Shown here: in pieces, positions 45,701 to 52,610 of the stretch
How positions within the stretch are numbered: position 1 is the stretch's first letter
Layout: every line of letters starts with the position of its first letter
Source: Paludisphaera borealis
Lineage (GTDB): Bacteria > Planctomycetota > Planctomycetia > Isosphaerales > Isosphaeraceae
Assembly: GCF_001956985.1 (NCBI RefSeq)
Contig: NZ_CP019082.1
Coordinates: 5,952,001 to 6,016,000 of the forward strand
Direction of reading: 5' to 3'
DNA length: 64,000 nt
Position numbers and translations under genes: made by a program
Notes under the pieces: model-generated
Database searches by the model: none
Told to the model about the DNA's origin: nothing
The model's input: only the letters and a program-made list of their open reading frames with translations

Positions 45701-46494
45701 ATGTACATGAAGATGTCGTTGAACGTGTCGAGCCCGCCCGAGAGCGCGACGTCGCAGCGGCCGGAGGCCAGCTCGTGCATCGCCAGGTTCACCGCGCCCA
45801 ACGAACTGGCGCACGCGGCGTCGACCACGCAGTTGGCCCCCCCCAGGTCGAGCCGGTTGGCGATCCGGCCGGCCGCCACGTTGCCCAGGAGCCCGGGGAA
45901 CGAGTTCTCCTGCCAGCCGACGTACGAATCGGAGATCCGCTGGACGACGTCGGCGGCGGTTTCCGCGTCGACGCCCGCCTCGTCGAGCGCCCGTCGCCAG
46001 ATCGGGTGGCCCAGTCGCGCGCCCAGGGGGATCACCAGCTCAAGGGTTCCGGTGACGCCGAGGATCACGCTGACCCGGTCGCGGGCGTAATCGCGGCCCG
46101 CGCCGTAGCCGGCGTCTTCGAGGGCCTTCTTCGCGACCAGCAGCCCGAGAAGCTGGGTCGTGTCGGTCGCTTCCACGGTATGTGGGGCGATCCCGAAGTC
46201 GAGCAGCGGAAAGTCGACCGGCGAGAGGAATCCGCCTCGATGCGCGTACGTCCGATCCGCCGCTTTGGGATCCTGGTCGAAGTAATCCTCGGGCCGCCAG
46301 TGAGTGGGCGGAACCTCGGTGATCGCGTCCAGTCGGCCGCGAATGTTGGACCAGTAGCGCTCGAGGCCGTCGGCCATCGGGAACAGGCAGCCCATCCCGA
46401 TGATGGCCACCGGAACGGGTCGCGAGGAGTCGGCCTGAGTCAAGTCACTTCCCTTTCGAGCGTCGATGCGGGCTGGGTGGGGGCTCTCGGTCAT
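39736..46494 (-). CDS. pfaA: PfaA-type PUFA synthase (KS-AT-ACPx3-KR-DH)
   Basis: A 2252-residue iterative synthase. The KS (about 25-480) has Cys228 in DAACASSLG, His363 in EAHGTGTRVG and His403 in QIGHAKAAAG. The AT (about 585-900) carries FLFPGQGSQYVGM and GHSFGE with Ser692. A Pro/Ala linker follows (about 960-1160), then three carrier domains with phosphopantetheine serines 1199, 1294 and 1389 in DSIKR. The ketoreductase (about 1660-1900) has VVITGGARGITAEAA and Tyr in AYAAANE, and a C-terminal dehydratase-like hotdog (about 1930-2230) has SHVIDGHAVLP. ATG 46494 has no clear ribosome-binding site; TTG 46443 after AAGGGAAG is an alternative. The carrier Ser residues need a PPTase, which is not in the window. 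Confidence 0.92.
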   Translation of the reverse strand: MTESPHPARIDARKGSDLTQADSSRPVPVAIIGMGCLFPMADGLERYWSNIRGRLDAITEVPPTHWRPEDYFDQDPKAADRTYAHRGGFLSPVDFPLLDFGIAPHTVEATDTTQLLGLLVAKKALEDAGYGAGRDYARDRVSVILGVTGTLELVIPLGARLGHPIWRRALDEAGVDAETAADVVQRISDSYVGWQENSFPGLLGNVAAGRIANRLDLGGANCVVDAACASSLGAVNLAMHELASGRCDVALSGGLDTFNDIFMYMCFSKTPALSPSGDARPFAASGDGTILGEGLGVLVLKRLDDAKRDGDRIYAVIRSMGASSDGKGQSIYAPVASGQVKALRQAYEQAGVTPDSIELIEAHGTGTRVGDGVEVEALEEVYRGARPDGPWCALGSVKSQIGHAKAAAGAAGLIKAALALHHKVLPPTIKIDRPIDPLARDGSPFYLNVDNRPWVSTGRHPRRAAVSAFGFGGSNFHCVLEEVEPDRAAVDWGGDVQLLAYSADDPKALDSLLPRWSDKTSWPEVRAEAARSRSAFRSTHRVRLLIVAQRGEENLPGLIEEARDRLKSSAAATKTVRARRVFFGEGDAPGRLAFLFPGQGSQYVGMLRDLACRFPRMLSALEAADAATTSIGARLSDRIYPPSVFSDDERRRQDEALRDTRSAQPAIGAVSLGLLQILGDFGLRPDMVGGHSFGELTALHAAARIDARALAILANERGALMADCAGDKDSGAMLATFAPADQLAEFLRRHALDVVVANKNAPRQCVLSGPKAEIERAEALLATEKITARRLPVSAAFHSRFVAKARGPLLDALGGVEVKPGTIPVFANATGEPYPASADGARELLADQLAQPVEFTAMVEAMHRDGARTFVEVGPDAKLSGLVASILEGKAHAALAVDSARGEAGDLVGLATVLASLAASGYALDLPQWDFGFQPPPPATKRSGLTVPVCGAHPRPVSKPRPATPALAKPAVKAEAPPRPIASPTTSTAGLVAPSPTRTNQQKALVERTMNSSQNQTLASSNGHAHAPAPSRLPAPRTTSASNLAPVFQQTHDHLLALQQLAQQTAQLHQQFLEGQEATQRTFQTLLEQQLRLAGDVAPRPAAPVSQPAAVQPASLPAKPPAPKAVTPPPAPVAPPAPAPVKVSAPATNGRHVEAPPAPVSNVSETAKVLLETVAEKTGYPADMLELDMQLDADLGIDSIKRVEILSALQDRLPHAPAVQPDQLGTIRSLRDIVALLNVGGGTIATPQPAPAVSVNGDAKVAEVLLETVAEKTGYPADMLELDMQLDADLGIDSIKRVEILSALQDRLPHAPAVQPDQLGTIRSLRDIVALLNVGGGTIATPQPAPAVSVNGDAKVAEVLLETVAEKTGYPADMLELDMQLDADLGIDSIKRVEILSALQDRLPHAPAVQPDQLGTIRSLRDIVALLDGGAAEQAQPVARPEPVVQRETRPAVRLDRLTPRPRPLDAPDTRETIRLTPGGEVWITDDGSSLTAALETALVERGLRGRVISTSDPVAATNGQRPCGLIVVAPALGADDSFVKNAFRLIRAVGPMLRGQSAQGGAAALLTVSRLDGAFGLEGLGASVEPTSGGLAGLAKTASWEWPEVHCKAVDLDRDASNVDDSAQRIVEELIRSGPAEVGLSASRTIQVALDRVEWLSGNHRRRPVVDPGDLVVITGGARGITAEAAVALAAEFGPRLLLLGRTPVPDSEPAWLAALDDEVAVRSALRLHATEPMTPQKLNERGRQIMAQREIRRNLERINRAGGKAMYQSVDVRDRAAVRALIDQVQAVHGPVRGLIHAAGVLADRRIDDQTDDQFALVYDTKIDGLNAVFEAIEPTALRVLGLFSSSTARFGRTGQVAYAAANEVLNKWAQVQARRLPDCRVVSFNWGPWDGGMVTSALRPLFESEGVGLIPLADGARLVVRELQESRENPVEVVVLADPPQTGEPTPTPTPEPERSANDDLRPAFDRIVDVHALPVLKSHVIDGHAVLPMALIMEWLGEAALHRHPGLVVEGLDDLRLFKGVVLRDHKPVTVALHAGKGDRRGSALAVPVEMRGSLDGGREIVHARAVVNLAERHVEGRRTLTEGNLLPLAADRDEIYQRSLFHGPAMQAIERVEGCDEQTIAAWVSTAPAPASWIAKPLRQQWLTDPLAIDAAFQLMILWCLERTGSGSLPTAIGSYRQFRRRFPDDGVRVVATVRQSSDRRAVADVEFLDSRDELVARMESYECVIDASLNLAFRRNRLTHLETATN
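42214..42994. repeat. Three near-identical tandem carrier-domain repeats inside pfaA
   Basis: The three ACP domains sit on a 285-base (95-codon) unit. The phosphopantetheine serine codons lie at 42328, 42613 and 42898, exactly 285 bases apart. The ACP cores and the linkers between them differ by only a handful of bases, mostly synonymous, far less than the surrounding gene would predict, so the copies are recent or kept alike by gene conversion. Confidence 0.95.
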
Positions 46495-46530
46495 CTGGGC
46501 GACACAACGGCTGTAGGTGGAGCAGCTATG

Positions 46531-48108
46531 TTAAGGTCCCACGTTCCGGTTCTCAATCTCTTCACGCTGCAAGGGCGTCAATCGGGGGACGCCGGACGGC
46601 GGCGCGACGCCCTGGAAGGCGGCGAAACGAGCACGAAGCAACACGGCCGCCCCGTAAAGAATGTTGAGCGACACCGTCGCCGCTCGTCGGTTCTCGGGAC
46701 GTTCCAGGAACGAACCGCGAACCCAATCGTTGAAGGCCGCCATCGCGGGGCCGCACCAGATCTGATAGTCGAGGGTCCGGGTCGGCTCGCCGACGTTGGC
46801 CCAGTTCGACGATTGGCCCAGATACCAGCGGAACACCAGGGCCATCTTGTGCTTGGGGTCGGCCTCGGCCCGAACGATCTGGGCCGGGTCGCGGCGCGCG
46901 AAGAACGCGCGGGTCTGGTCCCAGACCTCCGCCACCGGCGCTCGCAGGATCGTCTTCTCAAGGCTCTGGCGGTCCGCCTCGGGGATCTGTTCGAGGCTGT
47001 TATAAGCCCGATAGTACTCGTAGAGCTTCGCCCCCCGCATCGCGAACATGGTTCCTCGCTTGAGGACCTGAACCTTCACTCCCATCTCGAACATGTCGGC
47101 CGCGGGCGCCATGGCGACGTCGGCCTGCTGGGCCTGGGCGAGCAACGCGCGGACGGCTTCGGAGGTTCCGGCCTCGACGCATGACTGGTTCACCGAGCCG
47201 GTCACCAGATACGACGCCCCCATCGCGAGGGCCCCAGCGGCGGCCCAAGGGGTCGAGATCCCTCCCGCCGCGCCGATCCGCAACGGACGGTCGTACCGAT
47301 GCTCGGCGGCGAGCCGGTCGCGAAGGGCGATCATGGTCGGCAGCAGCACGACCAGCGGCTGGTTGTCGGTATGGCCCCCGGAGTCGGCCTCGGCGGTCAG
47401 GTCCTCCGCCATCGGGATCGTCGCGGCCATCGCCGCTTGATCGGCGGTGATCGTCCCTTGCTCGACCAGCGTTCTCAGGTAGCGTTCCGGCGGCGGCGAC
47501 AGGAATTTGCGGGCGACCTCGACGCGCGACGCCTTGGCGATGATCCGGTTGGGGGCGACCACCCGCCCCTGTTCATCGCGATGAACGCCGGCCACGCGAT
47601 ACCGGACGACCGGCAACGTCAGGTCGAGGAACGCCGAAGCCTCCACCAGCCGCACCCCGCGGCGCAGGTACAGGTCGACGACCGCCGATTCCAATGCCCC
47701 GTCCTGCGGACTATGAATCAGGTTGAAGCCGTAAGGTGCTTTGTTTCCTAAACTACTCTGAACTCGCTGCACGGCGGCGTCGACGACTTCGAGCGCCAGG
47801 CCCGCCGCTCCGAAAATTCCAAGCATTCCCGCCCGGCTCATGGCCTCGACGAGTTCCACGGAGGCGATCCCGTTCGCCATGGCACCGGCCACGCATGCGT
47901 AGCGGACGCCGTGCGTGGATCGAAACGAGGGCTCGCCGAGTTTTTCCAGCGGGCAAGCGGGGATGAAGACCGATCGAGACCGGTCGGAGGGAGCCGGCGC
48001 GGGGTCGAATCGAACCGAGCCATCGCCGTCGACGGCGGTCCACAGCCCACGGCCGACCTGGCCGAGCGCATCTTCCCACCGGCTGCATTCTGTCACGTCA
48101 AGCTGCAC
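46531..48108 (-). CDS. pfaD: PfaD-type enoyl reductase
   Basis: Stand-alone FMN-dependent enoyl reductase of PUFA synthases, with a nitronate-monooxygenase-like TIM barrel. Landmarks: YGFNLIHSPQDGALE, EADSGGHTDNQPLVVLLP (His in the flavin site), RIGAAGGISTPWAAAGAL, GASYLVTGSVNQSCVEAGTS, MFEMGVKVQVLKRGTMFA and MALVFRWYLGQSSNWAN near the C-terminus. The GTG at 48108 was chosen because GGAGCAGGA precedes it, giving 525 residues; a GTG at 48198 would add 30 unconserved Arg-rich residues. It is the first gene of the pfaDAC-oleABCD unit, 36 bases before pfaA. Confidence 0.92.
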   Translation of the reverse strand: MQLDVTECSRWEDALGQVGRGLWTAVDGDGSVRFDPAPAPSDRSRSVFIPACPLEKLGEPSFRSTHGVRYACVAGAMANGIASVELVEAMSRAGMLGIFGAAGLALEVVDAAVQRVQSSLGNKAPYGFNLIHSPQDGALESAVVDLYLRRGVRLVEASAFLDLTLPVVRYRVAGVHRDEQGRVVAPNRIIAKASRVEVARKFLSPPPERYLRTLVEQGTITADQAAMAATIPMAEDLTAEADSGGHTDNQPLVVLLPTMIALRDRLAAEHRYDRPLRIGAAGGISTPWAAAGALAMGASYLVTGSVNQSCVEAGTSEAVRALLAQAQQADVAMAPAADMFEMGVKVQVLKRGTMFAMRGAKLYEYYRAYNSLEQIPEADRQSLEKTILRAPVAEVWDQTRAFFARRDPAQIVRAEADPKHKMALVFRWYLGQSSNWANVGEPTRTLDYQIWCGPAMAAFNDWVRGSFLERPENRRAATVSLNILYGAAVLLRARFAAFQGVAPPSGVPRLTPLQREEIENRNVGP

Positions 48109-48480
48109 GATCCTGCTCCACCCGCCGCAACGAGACGCGGCTCGTTGGGACCGGTCAAGCCGGCTGTTCGACCGGCGTCTAGCAATGGTGAAGGTCACGG
48201 ACGCGAAAGGGAGGGCCTTCCGGCAGGGTTGTCTCTACTCGTCCGCTTCGCTCGCGGATTGAGCAGATATACCAGCGCGGAGCCGTCGCCGACAGTCCAC
48301 ATCCCGGGTCAGGATCAATCCGGACCATTCTCCAAAGTGACCGCCAGCAGGCGATTTCTCGCTCGCCGATTCCGACATGGCGGACCAAAGCGGTCTGGCG
48401 TGCAAAGCACGAGTCCGACGCGCGCCGGCGGCCGGACTCCCTCGGCCGCTCGGCATGAGCAAGCTCTTACCTTGGTCGAA
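48109..48480. other. Region upstream of the pfa-ole unit
   Basis: About 370 bases between pfaD and the methyltransferase, both on the minus strand. The pfa-ole promoter should lie here. On the minus strand TGGTATATC at about 48266-48274 could be an extended -10, with no clear -35. No operator palindrome was evident and no small gene is supported. Confidence 0.4.
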
Positions 48481-49197
48481 TCAGCTTTCCGATCGCTGGG
48501 CGACCGACGACGGCGACCGAACCCGGAAATGCGGACCCGAGAACGCGGGGATCGGCTCGGCGGCGACGGCCTCATTCAGCAAGAACGGGGCGAAACCGCG
48601 ATGGACCTTCTGCGCGACGGCCTGGAACCCCGCGCGATCCAGAATCTCGCGAAACCGCCGCGACGACGCGTGGTGGACGTTCCCCTCGCGATACGTCACG
48701 CAGACGTCGTAAATGAACCAACCCCAGGGGGCGTCGCGATATCCGTCGATCAGGAGGAGCCGGCCGCCCGGCTTCAGGACGCGATGCATCTCGGCGACGG
48801 CCTGCTCTTGGTTGGGATAATGGTGGAAGCTGTTGGCGCAGGTGATGAAGTCGAACGAGCCGGCGGCGAACGGCAGGCGTTCGCTGTCGCCCTGCACCGG
48901 GAAGACCGTCTCCTCGTGGTATCGCCAGCGACGCTCCCCCATGGCCAGCATCCCGGCGACCAGGTCGAGGCCGACGACCCGCGACTCAGGCAGCGCGGCC
49001 TGAAGCCGCGACGCGAACAGGCCAGTTCCGCAGCCGATGTCAAGCACCGAGATCGGTTTACGGCCGGCGACGGCCTCGATCCGCTTGATCAACGCGCGGT
49101 GCGACGGCCCGAACAAAAGCCACTGGAGGACGCAGCGGTCGTAGCTCTCGCTCCAGCGCGCAAATTCCTCCGCCGCCTGTCGCTTGTCGTATGCCAT
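48481..49197 (-). CDS. Class I SAM-dependent methyltransferase (UbiE/COQ5-like)
   Basis: A 238-residue methyltransferase with motif I VLDIGCGTGLFASRL (about 51-65), acidic loop VVGLDLVAGML, post-II FDFITCANSFHHYPN and beta-5 VLKPGGRLLLIDGYRD. The N-terminus EFARWSESYDRCVLQWLLFGP is typical of quinone or lipid methyltransferases, so a hydrophobic substrate is possible. It lies 372 bases upstream of pfaD on the same strand; a link to the lipid operon is only suggested. Start: ATG 49197 follows GGGAGG at good spacing. Confidence 0.85.
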   Translation of the reverse strand: MAYDKRQAAEEFARWSESYDRCVLQWLLFGPSHRALIKRIEAVAGRKPISVLDIGCGTGLFASRLQAALPESRVVGLDLVAGMLAMGERRWRYHEETVFPVQGDSERLPFAAGSFDFITCANSFHHYPNQEQAVAEMHRVLKPGGRLLLIDGYRDAPWGWFIYDVCVTYREGNVHHASSRRFREILDRAGFQAVAQKVHRGFAPFLLNEAVAAEPIPAFSGPHFRVRSPSSVAQRSES

Positions 49198-49480
49198 GCC
49201 AGCCTCCCTGCCGTGCTCGATCCTGTCCTGTTGCAAGTCAAACGCCCACCCTGGCGCCCGGCGAATCACTCGGCGTTCTACACCCTCAACATCATTTCGA
49301 CAACCCGGAATTCTTTCCGGATCGCCGATCTTCGGCTGGTTCTTGCTCAACTTGATTCGACCGACGACGACGCGTAGGATAAAATGTGCATGATAAGTGT
49401 TGAAAAACGCAGCCGGCACGTCTTCGACCCGCCCATCCAGTTCGCCGCGCGAGCGATCACGGCGATTGAGGTCTGCTCTC

Positions 49481-50665
49481 GTGTCCCGATCGCCCGTTTA
49501 TCTCGACAACCATTCGACGACGCGGACCGACCCACGGGTCGTCGCGGCGATGCTGCCGTATTTTTCCGAGATTTACGGCAACGCGGCCAGCGTCTCGCAC
49601 CGCTTCGGGTGGGAGGCGGCCGAGGCCGTGGAGCGCGCACGGACGCGTGTCGCCGAGTGGATCGGGGCCGATTCGAAAGAAATCGTGTTCACCTCGGGCG
49701 CCACGGAAGCCAACAACCTGGCGATCAAGGGCGCGCTGCCGGCCCTCAAGCGGCGCGGCGATCATCTGATCACGGCCGCTTCGGAGCATAAGTCCGTCGT
49801 CGACGTCATGAAGCGTCTGGGTCGGGAAGGCTGGAACGTGACTTTCGTTCCTTGCGACGAGACCGGCAGGGTCTCGGCCGAGGCGATCGAAGCCGCCCTC
49901 ACGCCGGCGACCGTGCTGGTCTCGATCATGGCGGCGAACAACGAGGTGGGGACGCTCAATCCGATCCGGGAAATCGGGCGGCTCTGCCACGATCGCAAGA
50001 TCGTTTTCCATACGGACGCCACCCAGGCCGTGGGCAAGGTGGACGTCGACGTCCAGGTCGACGGCGTCGACTTGCTCAGCCTTTCGGGCCATAAGATCTA
50101 CGGTCCCAAGGGCGTCGGCGCTCTCTACGTGCGGCGGCGCGACCCTCAGGTGCGGTTGCAGCCGCTGTTCGACGGCGGCGGCCACGAGCGCGGTTTGCGG
50201 AGCGGCACCTTGCCGGTTCCCTTGATCGTGGGGCTGGACAAGGCGGTCGAGTTGATGATTTGCGACAAGGCGGAAGATTCGACGAGGATTCGCGGGCTCC
50301 GCGATCGGCTGGAAGCCGGGATTCGCGGCCGGGTGCCGGAGGTTCAGTTGAACGGCCACCCGACGTTGCGACTCGACGGCAATCTCAACCTCAGCTTCGC
50401 CTTCGTCGACGGCGAGGCTCTGATGATGGCCATGCGCGACGTCGCGGTCAGCTCGGGGGCGGCGTGCACGTCGGTCGAACCCGAGCCGAGCCATGTACTT
50501 CGGGCGATGGGGCGCGATGATGAAGCCGCCCGGGCCAGCCTTCGGTTCGGGGTCGGGCGGTTCAATACCGAGGACGAGATCGATTATGCGATCGACCTCG
50601 TCGCCGAGTCCGTCGGCCGGTTGCGAACCCACAGCGCGGCGTGGTCGGCGACGACGGGCGTGTGA
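49481..50665 (+). CDS. iscS: Cysteine desulfurase (IscS/NifS family)
   Basis: PLP enzyme that moves sulfur from cysteine to iron-sulfur and thiolation pathways. The 394-residue product opens with [18 protein letters not shown], binds PLP through the Lys in [14 protein letters not shown], and has the active-site Cys in [17 protein letters not shown], the long mobile loop of the IscS group. [12 protein letters not shown] and [10 protein letters not shown] are further PLP-site elements. Start: GTG 49481 after TTGAGG. The A-type Fe-S protein follows 92 bases later, and the thiouridylase MnmA, a sulfur consumer, is 7 kb away. Confidence 0.95.
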   Translation: MSRSPVYLDNHSTTRTDPRVVAAMLPYFSEIYGNAASVSHRFGWEAAEAVERARTRVAEWIGADSKEIVFTSGATEANNLAIKGALPALKRRGDHLITAASEHKSVVDVMKRLGREGWNVTFVPCDETGRVSAEAIEAALTPATVLVSIMAANNEVGTLNPIREIGRLCHDRKIVFHTDATQAVGKVDVDVQVDGVDLLSLSGHKIYGPKGVGALYVRRRDPQVRLQPLFDGGGHERGLRSGTLPVPLIVGLDKAVELMICDKAEDSTRIRGLRDRLEAGIRGRVPEVQLNGHPTLRLDGNLNLSFAFVDGEALMMAMRDVAVSSGAACTSVEPEPSHVLRAMGRDDEAARASLRFGVGRFNTEDEIDYAIDLVAESVGRLRTHSAAWSATTGV

Positions 50666-50757
50666 ATCAGTTGACGACGCGGTATGATTGAGTGTCTGGG
50701 ATCGATGCGGTTCCGAGGTGGTTTTTCGAGTCGGTCTGGAAACAAGGAGATTGTTCG

Positions 50758-51087
50758 ATGGGCGTGACCCTTACCGAGAAGGCTGCCGGCGAAGTCAAGA
50801 AGATCATCACCGATCAGAGCCTGCCCGAGGGCACCGTGCTTCGCGTCGGCGTTCAGGGCGGCGGTTGCAGCGGCTTCTCCTACAGCCTCAATTTCGACAC
50901 CGACACCTCGGACAAAGACCGGGTGGTCGAGGTCCATGGCGTCAAGATGGCCGTCGAAAAGAAGTTCGACCCCTACCTCGACGGCACGGTCCTCGACTTC
51001 TACGACGGCCTCGAAAAGCGCGGGTTCGTCTTCAACAACCCGAACGTCGCCAAGAGTTGCGGCTGCGGGTCGTCGTTCCAGGTCTGA
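50758..51087 (+). CDS. A-type iron-sulfur assembly protein (IscA/ErpA-like)
   Basis: A 109-residue HesB-like protein that carries iron or Fe-S clusters to target proteins. It keeps the three family cysteines: one in [11 protein letters not shown] and two in the C-terminal SCGCGSSF. Start: ATG 50758 is eight bases after AAGGAG. It follows the desulfurase and is closed by a strong terminator. IscA, ErpA and SufA cannot be told apart from sequence alone. Confidence 0.95.
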   Translation: MGVTLTEKAAGEVKKIITDQSLPEGTVLRVGVQGGGCSGFSYSLNFDTDTSDKDRVVEVHGVKMAVEKKFDPYLDGTVLDFYDGLEKRGFVFNNPNVAKSCGCGSSFQV

Positions 51088-51119
51088 TCGAGTTCGCTCG
51101 TCGGCCGTTGATTACATCG

Positions 51120-51155
51120 AAAGTGAGCGGGGCGAATTCCCCGCTCACTTTTTTT
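51120..51155 (+). terminator. Rho-independent terminator of the Fe-S gene
   Basis: Perfect 13-base stem (51120-51132 with 51139-51151) and a six-base loop, with the arm running into TTTTTTT. It separates the A-type protein gene from the converging hydroxyacid dehydrogenase gene. Confidence 0.9.
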
Positions 51156-51170
51156 GGTTCTCGCCTCGCG

Positions 51171-52157
51171 TCACCACTTCCAGCCGTTTTGAAGCGAGCC
51201 GTCCACCACGCAGGCGGCGGGCCATCGGCCTTGATGGAGATCGACGATGCAGCGGGCGGCCATCTCGGCCATGTCGCTCATCGACTGGCTGTCGGTCCCG
51301 CCCACGTGCGGGCTGAACACCAGATTGGGCGCGCTCAGCAGGACGTTGCCCGGCTCCGGCGGCTCGATCTGGAAGACGTCGAGCCCCGCGCCGGCGAGAT
51401 GTTCGGCCACGAGGGCGTCGCGGAGGTCGGCCTCCACGACCAGGCCGCCGCGGGCGGTGTTGAGCAGGTAAGAGCCCGGCCGCATCTTGCTCAGGAACCG
51501 AGCGTCGACCAGGTTGCGGGTTTCCTCCGTGACGGGGACGTGCAGGCTGACCACGTGCGAGGCGGCGAGCAGCGCGTCGAGGCCGAGGCGTTCGATGCCG
51601 TGCTGGGCGTCGAACTCCGTCACGGGGCCGACGTCGTGGGCGACGACGCGCATGCCGAAGGCTTGGGCGCGGGTCGCGACCGCGCGGCCGATCCGTCCCA
51701 GGCCGATCAGTCCGAGCGTCTTGCCACGAAGCGGAACGACCATGCGCCGATCCCACCCGCCGTCTCGGATCGCCTCGTGGTTGCGGACGACGCTGCGCGT
51801 CAGGCTCAACAGGAGGGCGAACGCCTGCTCGGCGACGCTCTCTTGATTCGTCCCCGGGGTGATGGTCACCACGACCCCGTGGGCGCGAGCGGCGGGGAGG
51901 TCGACCATGTCGTAGCCGACCCCGGTGCGGGCGGCCACGCGGAGCTTGGGGGCGATCGCGAAGAGGTCGGGGGTCAGCCGCTCCGCTCCGACCACCATGG
52001 CGTCGACGTGCGGCAGATGCTTGACCAGCTCGTCGCGGCTCACCGCGTTGTCTTCGCCGGCCGGGTCGATCACGTCGAAGCCGGCCTCGGTCAAGATCGT
52101 GCGAAAGGGGCCGGGCTGGTTGCGAATGAGCAACGGACCGATCAGTACGGAGGGCAT
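51171..52157 (-). CDS. D-2-hydroxyacid dehydrogenase
   Basis: A 328-residue NAD-dependent dehydrogenase of the D-isomer family. Rossmann motif GLIGLGRIGRAVATRAQAFG (about 148-167), catalytic Arg in LLNTARGGLV, Glu in the EPPEPGN segment, and His in SPHVGGTDSQS. The substrate-side half starts VLIGPLLIRNQPG. It may act on 3-phosphoglycerate, glyoxylate or another keto acid; specificity cannot be read. A second paralogue is at 61299. It converges on the Fe-S gene across the terminator. Confidence 0.88.
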   Translation of the reverse strand: MPSVLIGPLLIRNQPGPFRTILTEAGFDVIDPAGEDNAVSRDELVKHLPHVDAMVVGAERLTPDLFAIAPKLRVAARTGVGYDMVDLPAARAHGVVVTITPGTNQESVAEQAFALLLSLTRSVVRNHEAIRDGGWDRRMVVPLRGKTLGLIGLGRIGRAVATRAQAFGMRVVAHDVGPVTEFDAQHGIERLGLDALLAASHVVSLHVPVTEETRNLVDARFLSKMRPGSYLLNTARGGLVVEADLRDALVAEHLAGAGLDVFQIEPPEPGNVLLSAPNLVFSPHVGGTDSQSMSDMAEMAARCIVDLHQGRWPAACVVDGSLQNGWKW

Positions 52158-52610
52158 GGGGTTGACTCTTCGTTGAGCGTCGACTGAGCGACTCGGCGCG
52201 AGGCTCGCAGTCCGCCGTCGTCGACGAAGCGGTGAGAGGATTCGGCGTCGCCGTTCAAGGGCCGACTCAAGTCCTCGATCGGATATGGCGACATTTGGAC
52301 TAGAGTATCCGGCCTTCTTGGAGAAGAAAACGGGGGAGCGACGGCGGCCCGCCCAACTCGCGCGGCGGGCTCTGATTGGGTCGCTCTCTGTTCAACTCTT
52401 TGACGCTGGGCTATCTTGGAGGGAGGGAAAGCCAGCCGGAGCGACGAACAGTCGAATCTCCGGGGCTGGTCCAGCTCCGGCCGGACGTGCGAGGCGCAGG
52501 GATGGATCGCGACCCGGCGCGGGCCTTTACGAAGGTCGGCCGGAGGAATTCGTCGCTCGACCCGCTGGGTGTCAGGAACGCAGACCGATGGTCTCGGATG
52601 GACGGAAGGC
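52158..52610. other. Intergenic region between divergent genes
   Basis: About 450 bases between the hydroxyacid dehydrogenase (minus) and the GH10-like gene (plus). A frame continuous with the GH10-like gene extends back to 52416, but it has no ribosome-binding site and unconserved composition. No promoter pair, hairpin or small gene could be supported by eye. Confidence 0.45.

Noticed and set aside
42157-47184. A 1675-codon open frame on the plus strand, opposite pfaA and pfaD
   Set aside because: It is an antisense shadow of high-GC codon bias: Asp/Arg/Gly/Val-rich, no recognisable domain, while the other strand encodes complete synthase domains.
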